From: JBCBSS01 sp039819065
GTDB lineage: Bacteria; Bacteroidota; Bacteroidia; Cytophagales; Cyclobacteriaceae
Direction of reading: 5' to 3'
Length of the DNA: 64,000 bases
Assembly: GCA_039819065.1 (NCBI GenBank)
Contig: JBCBSS010000001.1
Location: forward strand, 124,001-188,000
In this document: in pieces, positions 1 to 8,118 of the stretch
Layout of the letters: each line of letters begins with the position of its first letter
Numbering within the stretch: position 1 is the first letter of the stretch
Notes under the pieces: model-generated
Database searches by the model: none
The model's input: only the letters and a program-made list of their open reading frames with translations
What the model was told of the DNA's origin: nothing
Position numbers and translations under genes: made by a program

Positions 1-381
1 CCTTCCGACTTTTCTCTCGTTATGGAAATGGAGCAAGAAATAAAGTCACTGGGTTTTGTCTTTGAAGTTTTCGGCAAAAACGATATTGTTATTAATGGTA
101 TTCCCACCGACGTTATCTCAGGAGATGAAAAAAGTATTTTTGAAGGGTTGATAGAGCAATTCAAGCAAAACAAGTCTGAGTTATCTATTCCGTTGAGGGA
201 GAACCTGGCTCGTTCTATGGCTAAAAGATCGGCTATTAAACAGGGGCAAACGCTAAAAGCCGAGGAGATGAACTTCATGATTGATAAATTGTTTGCTTGT
301 TCTAATCCGAATTATGATCCCGGTGGCAATTCTATTTTTTATATTTTGGATACGAATCGGATCGATAGTTTCTTTAACTGA
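1..381 (+). CDS. mutL: DNA mismatch repair protein MutL, C-terminal fragment
   Basis: The reading frame is open from the window edge (first codons P-S-D-F-S-L-V), so only the last ~126 residues of the dimerisation domain are present. The segments ARSMAKRSAIKQG and FACSNPNYDPGG match the end of Bacteroidota MutL, which links MutS mismatch recognition to strand removal. The CPHGRP-type metal motif of endonuclease-active MutL is not seen; the equivalent place reads CSNPNYDPGG. The native start lies upstream of the window, so the internal ATG at 22 is not the start. Six bases separate it from the rhomboid gene that follows, which suggests cotranscription. MutL followed by rhomboid genes is, as I recall, a common order in this phylum. 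Confidence 0.85.
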   Translation, partial: PSDFSLVMEMEQEIKSLGFVFEVFGKNDIVINGIPTDVISGDEKSIFEGLIEQFKQNKSELSIPLRENLARSMAKRSAIKQGQTLKAEEMNFMIDKLFACSNPNYDPGGNSIFYILDTNRIDSFFN

Positions 382-387
382 TATTAA

Positions 388-1152
388 ATGCTTCAAATAA
401 CTCCAACGGTAAAAAACTTATTGATCATCAATGTGATCATATTCTTAGGGCAAATGCTCTTTGATAATTTCACCGGCATCATGGCTTTGTGGTGGGTAGA
501 ATCGCAAAACTTTGCGCCTTACCAATACTTTACCTACATGTTTGCTCATGGTGATATGGGTCATTTGTTCTTCAACATGCTGGGGTTATTTTTCCTTGGG
601 CCAATGGTAGAGTCTTACTGGGGAGCTAATAGATTTTTAATCTTTTATATGGCGGTGGGCATTGGAGCAAGCTTTTTCTACACTGGTATCCGCTATTATG
701 AAGTCAATCAATTCAAGCAGGAGTATAACCGGTTCATGGAAGAGCCAAGTGCAGACAGGTTCGAACAATTTGCTTACAAAACTGGTCGAAAACTGTTGAC
801 AGAAGATGGTTATCAATTGATCGACAATTATGCTAAAAACCCTGACAATCCGTCATACCGCCAAAGGAGTATAAATGCCGCTAGAGAGATTTATGCGCAC
901 AAAGTAAACAATGGTAGCATGTTAGGTGCTTCTGGCGCGATTTATGGATTAATTTTGGCATTAGGGATGTTGTTTCCTGAAAGAGAATTGCGTTTGCTAT
1001 TCCCTCCAATTGCGTTAAAAGCAAAATACTTTGCTTTGATATTCGGAGGATTGGCGCTATACATGAGTCTGCAGGGTCAGGATGACGGGGTGGCTCATTT
1101 TGCTCACTTGGGAGGAATGGTTTTCGCATTTATATTCATAAAGAAATTCTAG
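388..1152 (+). CDS. Rhomboid family intramembrane serine protease
   Basis: A 254-residue polytopic membrane protein. The rhomboid signature is complete: HGDMGHLFFN near residues 54-63, GASGA with nucleophile Ser182, and the partner His240 in HFAHLGG. Rhomboids cut transmembrane substrates within the bilayer. About 75 hydrophilic residues (roughly 104-178) separate the second and third membrane segments, an insertion larger than in the E. coli GlpG core. It is the first of two adjacent rhomboids, and 13 bases separate it from the next. The natural substrate cannot be read from the sequence. Confidence 0.9.
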   Translation: MLQITPTVKNLLIINVIIFLGQMLFDNFTGIMALWWVESQNFAPYQYFTYMFAHGDMGHLFFNMLGLFFLGPMVESYWGANRFLIFYMAVGIGASFFYTGIRYYEVNQFKQEYNRFMEEPSADRFEQFAYKTGRKLLTEDGYQLIDNYAKNPDNPSYRQRSINAAREIYAHKVNNGSMLGASGAIYGLILALGMLFPERELRLLFPPIALKAKYFALIFGGLALYMSLQGQDDGVAHFAHLGGMVFAFIFIKKF

Positions 1153-1165
1153 AAGAAGAATAGAA

Positions 1166-2074
1166 ATGTTTCAAAGTATAGCCAACGATTTTAGGTACGC
1201 ATGGAACAGGCCAAACAGCGGGCTACAACGGCTGATTATGGTTAATGTCATCGTTTTTTTGGTGATTAACATACTCTGGCTTTTTAGTAGTGACGCGCTT
1301 TTTGCTGAGATCATTAGGTTCATTGCATTGCCTGTCGACTTAAAAGAGACTATCTGGAAACCATGGACAGTAGTTTCATCATTCTTTGCACATCACGGTT
1401 TTAGTCATATTCTGTGGAATATGCTTTTTCTGTACTGGTTTGGTATGTTGATCAGAGACTATCTGGGAAACGATAAATTGATCAGTCTATATTTTCTGGG
1501 AGGTTTAGCCGGTACCATAGGCGTGCTCGTACTTTTTAATTTGGTTCCAAGCTTTGCCGCAAGAGCCGAAGGTATTGCACTTGGTGCTTCTGCAGCAGTG
1601 TTTGCTATTTCAGTGGCTGCCGCCACACTTATGCCCGATCATGCTTTCCACCTGATATTCATAGGTCCGGTAAAGATCAAATATATAGTGGCTATTCACG
1701 TATTCTTTGCTGTCATAGGCCTAAAGGGAAATAATGTAGGTGGTGAAGTTGCTCACCTTTCTGGTGCTTTTGTGGGATACTTATACGTCCGCCAATTACA
1801 ACAAGGTAATGATATGGGAGCCTGGGTGATCAGAACATTAAGTTTCTTTCAAAGCTTTTTTGTTCGACAACCTAAAATCAAGGTATCTTATAAAAAGAAT
1901 ACTTCATCAGGCAGACGTAGTGCCACTCAATCAAGATCGACTCGTGGCACTTCAAATGCCAAAAATGCTTCTCAAGAGGAGATAGACGCTATTCTAGATA
2001 AAATATCCGAAAAGGGCTATGAAAGCCTAACCAAGGAAGAAAAGCAAAAACTTTTCAACGCCAGCAAAAAATAG
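1166..2074 (+). CDS. Rhomboid family protein with C-terminal DUF6576-like tail
   Basis: A 302-residue membrane protein with HHGFSHILWN (about residues 76-85), GASAA with candidate nucleophile Ser142, and EVAHLSG with His197. The site reads GxSAA instead of the usual GxSGA/GxSG; Ser and His are kept, so activity is plausible but less certain than for the upstream paralogue. A basic linker (about 230-265) leads to a short acidic/helical end, EEIDAILDKISEKGYESL, resembling the DUF6576 tail found on many Bacteroidota rhomboids. It lies directly downstream of the other rhomboid and ends 3 bases from the convergent rlmN stop. Confidence 0.85.
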   Translation: MFQSIANDFRYAWNRPNSGLQRLIMVNVIVFLVINILWLFSSDALFAEIIRFIALPVDLKETIWKPWTVVSSFFAHHGFSHILWNMLFLYWFGMLIRDYLGNDKLISLYFLGGLAGTIGVLVLFNLVPSFAARAEGIALGASAAVFAISVAAATLMPDHAFHLIFIGPVKIKYIVAIHVFFAVIGLKGNNVGGEVAHLSGAFVGYLYVRQLQQGNDMGAWVIRTLSFFQSFFVRQPKIKVSYKKNTSSGRRSATQSRSTRGTSNAKNASQEEIDAILDKISEKGYESLTKEEKQKLFNASKK

Positions 2075-2077
2075 GTA

Positions 2078-3124
2078 TTAGCTTTTATTGGCTAGCTGGC
2101 CGCAGGCTGCATCAATGTCTTTACCTCTGCTTCTTCTGACATTGACGGTAATTCCGTTGCCTTCCAATTCTTCAATATAAACATTGATGCTATTTTCAGC
2201 AGCTTGTTGAAATTGCTCGTCTCCAATGGGATTGTATTCTATCAGATTTACTTTAGAAGGTATTTTCTTGCAGTACTTGACCAGTGCTTTAGCATCTTCA
2301 ACCGTATCATTGATCCCCTTCCAAATCACATACTCGAAAGTGACTTGGCGTTTGGTCTTCTTGTACCAATACTGAAGTGATTCTAGCAACTCATTCAATG
2401 GACTCTTTTCATTGATTGGCATGATGGACGATCGCGTCGTATCTATGGCTGAGTGAAGTGATATGGCGAGATTGAACTTCACTTCATCATCGGCCATTTT
2501 CTTGATCATCTTAGGTATGCCTACGGTAGAAAGCGTAATGCGCTTGGGCGACATGCCCAAGCCTTCAGGTGAGGTAATCTTCTCAATAGATGCTATAACA
2601 TTAGCATAGTTCAGCAGCGGCTCGCCCATCCCCATATAAACTATGTTGGTCAAAGGCTGACCAAAGAATAGCTCAGCTTGCTCTTTGATAGCGACCACCT
2701 GATCATAGATCTCATCAGCATTGAGATTGCGCATTCTTTTTAGCTGGGCGGTAGCACAAAACAAACAGTCAAGGCTACAACCCACTTGGGAAGAGATACA
2801 GGCCGTTATTCTCTTTTTAGTGGGTATCAGTACGGACTCGACAATCTTATCATCATACAGCCTTACCGCATTCTTGATGGTACCGTCATTGCTTCGTTGC
2901 ATATCATCAACAGCAATATGGTTGATGACAAAATGTTGTTTGAGTAGCTCTCTGGTTTTAAGAGAGATATTGGTCATTTGATCGAAATCCTTAGCAGACT
3001 TCTTCCACAGCCATTCGTAGACTTGTTTAGCTCGAAAAGGTTTTTCTCCTTGCTCGACGAAAAAGCGTTTAATGCTTTCAACATCCAGTTTTCTAATATC
3101 CTCTCTGACAGGTTCTTCGATCAT
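2078..3124 (-). CDS. rlmN: 23S rRNA (adenine2503-C2)-methyltransferase RlmN
   Basis: A radical-SAM enzyme of 348 residues, a normal family length. It carries the 4Fe-4S motif CSLDCLFC (Cys116, Cys120, Cys123), the upstream Cys109, and the C-terminal DAACGQL Cys341. The last two match the methyl-carrying cysteine pair of E. coli RlmN, with the same 7-residue offset between the first Cys and the cluster. RlmN methylates A2503 of 23S rRNA and A37 of some tRNAs, affecting decoding fidelity. It is transcribed towards the rhomboid pair, with convergent stops 3 bases apart. Confidence 0.95.
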   Translation of the reverse strand: MIEEPVREDIRKLDVESIKRFFVEQGEKPFRAKQVYEWLWKKSAKDFDQMTNISLKTRELLKQHFVINHIAVDDMQRSNDGTIKNAVRLYDDKIVESVLIPTKKRITACISSQVGCSLDCLFCATAQLKRMRNLNADEIYDQVVAIKEQAELFFGQPLTNIVYMGMGEPLLNYANVIASIEKITSPEGLGMSPKRITLSTVGIPKMIKKMADDEVKFNLAISLHSAIDTTRSSIMPINEKSPLNELLESLQYWYKKTKRQVTFEYVIWKGINDTVEDAKALVKYCKKIPSKVNLIEYNPIGDEQFQQAAENSINVYIEELEGNGITVNVRRSRGKDIDAACGQLANKS

Positions 3125-3297
3125 ATTGCAAAGCTACAATGTAATTGGGTAGCGTCCACACTACGTCTGTAATTATAAAACTATACCCCTTTATCACCCA
3201 TTTCGTGCTGAGATCATCAAAAAAAACCCGCAAACTGTGTGATTCGGTTGGCCATTGACTTTGGTAAATTCAAGATAGGTCAAAATAACTCAAAATC

Positions 3298-4302
3298 ATG
3301 AAATGCAACATTTTAAACAAGGCTTCGCTTGTTCGTGGCGGAGCTGTAGCCTTACTGTTATGTCTGGCGCTCAATGGCTACACCCACACCTCATCAGACA
3401 ACAAATTACCGGGATTTCATTTTGCAGATAATTACGTGGAAGCAAAGATTCCATTTAAGTATTACAGTGAAAAGCTAATCGTGATACCTGTGGAAGTCGC
3501 CGGGAAGTACAAGTTAAACATGATCCTTGATACGGGCATGAGATCGATCGTATTGATCGGAAAACGGTTCATGAAGCTTTCTACCGGTAAGCACGAAAGG
3601 GAAGCTTTGGTAGCCGGCTATGGCCATGGCAAGCCATCTACCGGTACTGTCATTCCTAACATACAGGTCAATATGCCCGGTGTTGTAGGGAATAATGTTT
3701 CGGTAGTGGTGGTGAAAGAAAAGTATCTTTTTCCAAATATCAATGATGTGAGAATAGATGGCATTTTAGGCTATCAAATATTCTCCAAGTTCCGTGTACA
3801 TATCGATTATCAAAATCAGGTAATTACATTGAGCGATCCCGATCCGGAGTTCAAGCAGAAGGAGGAATACACCAGTCTGCCGCTTACTATTAATGACACC
3901 AAGCCATTTGTACACACCAAATTATTCTTAAATGAGCAAGATGCGGTATCACTTAAGCTCATGGTAGATACGGGCGCGTCGAAGTCATTACTACTAAGAA
4001 GTAATAAAAAGAAAGGTATAAAGATACCTAGAAAGCGAAAGGCTAAGTTAGGCATAGGTATTAATGGCACTATTCATGGCTATAACGGTACCGCTGTTAA
4101 AATGAGCCTGGAAGAGCTAAACTTACTGAAGCCTGAGTTATCCATTTACAAGGACGATAATCTGGAAGTTAGCCCACACGCTCGCTATGGCTCGGATGGT
4201 TTAATCGGCTCGCACATTCTATCTCAATTCGATGTAATCTTCGATTATCCTAATCAAACATTGTATCTGAAAAAGGTCACCCAATCATTATCATTCAAGT
4301 AA
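3298..4302 (+). CDS. Secreted retropepsin-like aspartyl protease
   Basis: A 334-residue protein with an N-terminal signal region (hydrophobic stretch about residues 15-27). Two DTG sites are present: ILDTGMRS (Asp78) and MVDTGASKS (Asp224), each in a predicted beta-rich lobe, followed by hydrophobic-hydrophobic-G motifs (DGILGYQ near 154-160, DGLIGSH near the C-terminus). This is the layout of a two-lobed aspartyl protease of the gag-pol/retropepsin-like family common in Bacteroidota. The first site has Met where Ala/Ser is usual. Substrate unknown; it probably acts in the periplasm. It stands alone, with a ~170-base upstream gap shared with divergent rlmN. Confidence 0.75.
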   Translation: MKCNILNKASLVRGGAVALLLCLALNGYTHTSSDNKLPGFHFADNYVEAKIPFKYYSEKLIVIPVEVAGKYKLNMILDTGMRSIVLIGKRFMKLSTGKHEREALVAGYGHGKPSTGTVIPNIQVNMPGVVGNNVSVVVVKEKYLFPNINDVRIDGILGYQIFSKFRVHIDYQNQVITLSDPDPEFKQKEEYTSLPLTINDTKPFVHTKLFLNEQDAVSLKLMVDTGASKSLLLRSNKKKGIKIPRKRKAKLGIGINGTIHGYNGTAVKMSLEELNLLKPELSIYKDDNLEVSPHARYGSDGLIGSHILSQFDVIFDYPNQTLYLKKVTQSLSFK

Positions 4303-4360
4303 AGTAACCCGGTATTTCTTCTCTTTAAATAGAGCTTAATTAGAATGCCAGGTTGAGTAC

Positions 4361-4410
4361 TTTGGAACAATTGGTTATTGCTATATCTTTAGCTAAACCA
4401 TTGTTCCAAA
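4361..4410 (+). promoter_or_regulatory. Promoter overlapped by a large inverted repeat (candidate operator)
   Basis: TTTGGAACAA (4361-4370) and TTGTTCCAAA (4401-4410) form a perfect 10-bp inverted repeat, extended inside by TGGTT/AACCA with one bulged base. The same interval contains a plausible Bacteroidota promoter: -33 TTTG at 4361-4364 and -7 TATCTTTA at 4384-4391 (consensus TAnnTTTG) with 19-bp spacing. The right arm ends three bases before the TTG start codon of the next gene. The layout suits repressor control, or a 5'-leader hairpin that hides the start. Confidence 0.5.
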
Positions 4411-4413
4411 GCT

Positions 4414-5475
4414 TTGAAAAGAAAGGCCATTATTATTACCGGCGGCAAGCTCGATTCTATCTACGCCAAAACAGCTCATGGTCTGATTCGAGGGTCTGAT
4501 AAGTTTGATATCGTAGCTGTTATTGACGAAAAACACAAAGGCTCAGATGCCGGGACGGTACTGGATCATGTGCCCAGACAAATTCCCATTTACAGCGACG
4601 TAGCTGATTTCGCTCAGCATGGTAATGGCGCCGATGTGGCTATTCTAGGAGTAGCTACAAAAGGAGGCATTATTCCTGATTCCTTGCGCCAAGAGATCAA
4701 AACCGCCATGGAGGCGGGATTGGGCATCGTTAATGGCTTACACGAATTTGTCGATGACATACCAGAACTAAAGTCAATCGCAGAGGCCAAAGGCTTATCC
4801 ATAGAGGACATCCGCAAACCTAAACCATTTAGGGCTTTGAGATTTTGGAATGGTGATATTCAGCAAGTAAAATGCCCAAAGATTGCCATTCTTGGAACTG
4901 ATTGTGCAGTGGGTAAGCGTACTACGGCCAAATTCCTGACTGAGGCACTTAACACAGCTGGATTCAAGGCCGAGATGATCTATACGGGGCAGACGGGATG
5001 GATGCAAGGTGCGAAGTATGGATTCATTTTCGACGCTACTCCCAACGATTTTGTATCGGGTGAGTTAGAAGGTGCGATGGTAAAGTGTTATGAAGAAGCT
5101 CAGCCGGACATTATGTTCATAGAGGGCCAAAGTAGCTTAAGAAATCCAAGCGGCCCTTGTGGATCGGAAATGATTATCTCCGGTAACGCCGATGGTGTTG
5201 TCCTTCAACATGACCCTACCCGTGAGCAATATAAAGACATGGAATTCTATCCGGAGTTTATTCCACCTCCAGATGATGAAATCGCTTTGATCAAATTGCT
5301 TGGTGCGCCAACTTTAGCACTTACTGTGAATACCAAAAGAATGAAGGCAGAAGATGTTAAACCATACCAAGAGGACATGGAGCAAAAACTAGGCATTCCG
5401 GTAGTTCTTCCTCTTGAAGACGGTATGGATAGACTCGTCTCAATATTTCGAAACATGATATTGAATACAAAATGA
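4414..5475 (+). CDS. DUF1611 family protein (DgcN-like, P-loop)
   Basis: A 353-residue protein with the DUF1611 two-domain layout: an N-terminal Rossmann-like half (IIITGGKLDS at the start) and a C-terminal P-loop half with GTDCAVGKRTT at 161-171. In marine bacteria a DUF1611 member, DgcN, has been described as a D-glutamate N-acetyltransferase that works with the racemase DgcA. The next gene here is the matching enolase-superfamily partner and overlaps it by 4 bases (ATGA), so the two are translationally coupled. The start is TTG; no in-frame ATG lies nearby upstream. Assignment to D-Glu catabolism is by context; a role in peptidoglycan-peptide recycling is the alternative. Confidence 0.75.
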   Translation: MKRKAIIITGGKLDSIYAKTAHGLIRGSDKFDIVAVIDEKHKGSDAGTVLDHVPRQIPIYSDVADFAQHGNGADVAILGVATKGGIIPDSLRQEIKTAMEAGLGIVNGLHEFVDDIPELKSIAEAKGLSIEDIRKPKPFRALRFWNGDIQQVKCPKIAILGTDCAVGKRTTAKFLTEALNTAGFKAEMIYTGQTGWMQGAKYGFIFDATPNDFVSGELEGAMVKCYEEAQPDIMFIEGQSSLRNPSGPCGSEMIISGNADGVVLQHDPTREQYKDMEFYPEFIPPPDDEIALIKLLGAPTLALTVNTKRMKAEDVKPYQEDMEQKLGIPVVLPLEDGMDRLVSIFRNMILNTK

Positions 5476-6539
5476 TCATCAAAGAAGTTAAAAGCTGGAT
5501 GGCCGATCTCGAATTGACAAGGCCATATGCTATTGCCAATAAAACAGTAACTGATGTTAGGAATGCTTTTGTAGAAGTGACGCTTGCCAATGGCATCAAA
5601 GGCATTGGGGCGGCCAATCCGAGCGAAAGAGTGGTAGGTGAGAGTGTGGAGCAAGCTTACGCACGCTTATCCGACGAAAATATGGCCTTCATTATCGGCA
5701 GGGATATTCGCGAGGTTCAGCTCATCCTTTCAGAAGTGCAAACGCGCTTTAATGGCAAACCAGGTGGCATGGCCGCTTTGGACATCGCCTTACATGATGC
5801 GTTTGCGCAATATTTGGAAATACCGTTATGCCAGTTTCTAGGCCAGAAAATTGATAAGCTACCTACATCTATAACTATCGGCATAAAGGATATCAATGAA
5901 ACATTGGTAGAAGCCAAAGAATATGTAGACAGAGGGTTTCGCGTGTTAAAGGTGAAATTGGGAGAACAACTGGATGAGGACATAGAAAAGCTAACTAAAC
6001 TCCGTGAACGATTTGGGTTCAATACGCTAATCAGGGTTGACGCCAATCAAGGGTATGATCTCCATCAAACCCAGCTCTTTTTCCAGCGTGCAGAGAAGTT
6101 GCAAATCGAATTGGTAGAACAGCCCGTTCCGGTTGACGAAACCAAATCAATCGGGACATTATCAACAGCCGAAAGAAAGCTAGTAGCTGCTGACGAGTCT
6201 ATCAGAACACCTCAGGATGCACTCGATCTTGTTATCCCGGAGCCTCTTTGCGGTATTTTCAACATCAAACTCATGAAATGCGGCGGTGTAGCTCAGGCGA
6301 TTCAGATCGCTCGTATCGCTGAGCTGGCTAACGTAAACCTGATGTGGGGCTGTAATGACGAAAGTATAGTTAGTATCAGCGCTGCACTACATGCAGCATT
6401 TTCATCGGCTCAGACCAAGTACATTGACCTGGATGGCAGTTTGGATCTTGCTCAAGATGTCGTGGCAGGTGGTTTTAAGCTAGAAGATGGATACATGTCC
6501 ATCCTTGACAAGCCTGGTCTTGGAGTAGAATTGATCTAG
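5472..6539 (+). CDS. Dipeptide epimerase / N-acetyl-D-Glu racemase (enolase superfamily)
   Basis: A 355-residue member of the muconate-lactonising subgroup. Visible catalytic features are the K160-V-K162 pair, metal ligands Asp190, Glu216 (VEQP) and Asp241 (AADES), and the opposite general acid/base Lys266 (NIKLMKCGG). Near the end Asp319-Leu-Asp321 (IDLDG) matches the DxD motif that holds the substrate ammonium group in L-Ala-D/L-Glu epimerases, favouring a dipeptide substrate from peptidoglycan. The coupled DUF1611 gene instead recalls the DgcN-DgcA pathway, where the enzyme is an N-acetyl-D-glutamate racemase. Either way it inverts a Glu alpha-carbon in the cytoplasm. Confidence 0.82.
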   Translation: MIIKEVKSWMADLELTRPYAIANKTVTDVRNAFVEVTLANGIKGIGAANPSERVVGESVEQAYARLSDENMAFIIGRDIREVQLILSEVQTRFNGKPGGMAALDIALHDAFAQYLEIPLCQFLGQKIDKLPTSITIGIKDINETLVEAKEYVDRGFRVLKVKLGEQLDEDIEKLTKLRERFGFNTLIRVDANQGYDLHQTQLFFQRAEKLQIELVEQPVPVDETKSIGTLSTAERKLVAADESIRTPQDALDLVIPEPLCGIFNIKLMKCGGVAQAIQIARIAELANVNLMWGCNDESIVSISAALHAAFSSAQTKYIDLDGSLDLAQDVVAGGFKLEDGYMSILDKPGLGVELI

Positions 6540-6560
6540 TGCTTTAGTTGCTATGCTTCA

Positions 6561-6992
6561 CTAGCTCGTCAAAGCTTGTTTTAGCTTATCCGGGATTGAG
6601 GCAATCTTTTTTTGGTCATAATCAAAACAAACCATACCGGTTTTAGCCAGAGCCACTTCTTGCTTCAATTGTTCATTGAATAGGTGATATACCAAATCAA
6701 AACCGTATTTACTAAAGTTAGTGGCGGCCACATTCACCTGTAGTTGGTCCCCATAGAATGACTCTGACTTGTATTGAATACCGGCGTCGGCCATAATTAG
6801 CCCTATACTTCCATCTATATTCACTTCATCCTTAAATCCCAAGTAATGAACCAGAGCTGTCCTGGCCTCTTGCATATAAACCAAGATACGGTCATTGCCT
6901 AGATGCCCTCCATAGTTGATATCGGTAATTCTTACTTTAATGGTGATCGTGAAAAGATAACTTTCGGGAAGATCTATTTTGATTCTGGCCAT
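6561..6992 (-). CDS. Acyl-CoA thioesterase (4HBT hotdog fold)
   Basis: A 143-residue protein, typical size for the 4-hydroxybenzoyl-CoA thioesterase fold. RITDINYGGHLGNDRILVYMQEAR carries the family pattern (D-x-N/Y-G-H-x-N-N/D-x-x-Y), shown here with Asp and Asn positions conserved. It hydrolyses an acyl-CoA of unknown chain. The ATG at 6992 (MARIKIDLP) is preferred over the upstream in-frame TTG at 7010. It is convergent with the epimerase and divergent from the lipoprotein gene that starts at 7158. Confidence 0.75.
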   Translation of the reverse strand: MARIKIDLPESYLFTITIKVRITDINYGGHLGNDRILVYMQEARTALVHYLGFKDEVNIDGSIGLIMADAGIQYKSESFYGDQLQVNVAATNFSKYGFDLVYHLFNEQLKQEVALAKTGMVCFDYDQKKIASIPDKLKQALTS

Positions 6993-7157
6993 GCTCTTTT
7001 GGTGCGTCAATGTTCAAATATAAGCACTCTAGCCTCTTTTTACCTCGCTCACCGGGCGTTGAAACCACACGTTACTCAGTGCTTGTGTCGTGATGGATTT
7101 ATTTGTAAATTATTGGTAACATATTGCTTTATCAGAACTCATCAAATCAACTGCGCT

Positions 7158-8078
7158 ATGAAAGGATTTAATTACTTATTCGTTTTCCTTATTTCTACAG
7201 GTTTCTTTTTTTCTTGTTCTTCAGAGGAGAAAAAAGTAGAAGAAAAAGAAGAAACAGCGGTTTTGGGTAACGATGCGCTGATTGGCACATGGCGATTGAT
7301 CAAATATATCAATCATGCCGATGGCCAGGCGGATTGGAGTCAGTATGAGGATAATGTCATGTACGAAAAGTATATCACTCCTACTCATTTTACCTGGGTG
7401 AGATACGAAAAGGATAAGGATAAGCTAGTCGGCATTGGAGGCGGCACCTATTCATTTGATGGAAAGACTTATACAGAGAACATTAAGTTCTTCTTGCCTA
7501 CGGGATCAAATGAACTAGGACAGGCAATACCTTTCTCAGTTGATATGGATGAAAATGGGCAATGGCATCATACAGGTTTCGCAAAGGTGATGGAATTCGA
7601 CCCTGAAGTAGGGGAAACCAAGGTAATTGATTCTACCAAGATCGAAGAGATGTGGGTGAAGGTATCTCAAGACAAATCTGCTAATATCGAAATTCAAGGC
7701 ACATGGGAGTTGGCTTCTTACAAAGGGGCGAATGATTCTGCCTGGAATGAGTATCCCAAATTTGTCAAATACATCAAGTTGATCACGCCTTCTCACTTCA
7801 CCTGGGTGAAGTATAACGGAGAAGGTGATGAAGTAATGGCAGCAGGTGCTGGTACCTATACACTAGCTGATGATCAATATACTGAGAATATTCAAATGGT
7901 CTACCCAGCTGGTTCAAAACAGGTTGGAACGGTTTTACCTTTTGATTTCAATGTCGAAAACAATCAGTGGACACATGCAGGCTTTATCAAGAAAGTAGAC
8001 TCAAGTGAATCAGGCGGTCTTGTCCCGATCGATTCTACCTTTATCAGTGAGATTTGGGAGAAGTATGATGATGATTGA
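7158..8078 (+). CDS. Lipoprotein with two tandem lipocalin-like repeats
   Basis: A 306-residue protein with signal peptide and lipobox (FFFSCSSEE), a Glu/Lys linker, then two homologous ~115-residue units. Unit 1 starts GTWRLIKYIN and unit 2 GTWELASYKG; both contain TPTHFTWV/TPSHFTWV, a GGGTY/GAGTY turn, YTENI, and a closing DSTKIEEMW/DSTFISEIW. The pattern resembles lipocalin-like (DUF4488-type) outer-membrane-attached proteins, which may bind small hydrophobic molecules; the ligand is unknown. The ATG at 7158 is chosen because it begins the signal peptide, although the frame is open further upstream. A terminator follows directly. Confidence 0.7.
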   Translation: MKGFNYLFVFLISTGFFFSCSSEEKKVEEKEETAVLGNDALIGTWRLIKYINHADGQADWSQYEDNVMYEKYITPTHFTWVRYEKDKDKLVGIGGGTYSFDGKTYTENIKFFLPTGSNELGQAIPFSVDMDENGQWHHTGFAKVMEFDPEVGETKVIDSTKIEEMWVKVSQDKSANIEIQGTWELASYKGANDSAWNEYPKFVKYIKLITPSHFTWVKYNGEGDEVMAAGAGTYTLADDQYTENIQMVYPAGSKQVGTVLPFDFNVENNQWTHAGFIKKVDSSESGGLVPIDSTFISEIWEKYDDD

Positions 8079-8117
8079 TCAGGGCACTTCGTTAGACGCA
8101 CCCTGATCCCATTTTTT
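8077..8117 (+). terminator. Rho-independent terminator
   Basis: GATCAGGG (8077-8084) pairs with CCCTGATC (8101-8108), with a short loop and then ATTTTTTG. It overlaps the stop of the lipoprotein gene and ends 2 bases before the convergent lysA stop, so it may serve both strands. Confidence 0.7.
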
Positions 8118-8118
8118 G

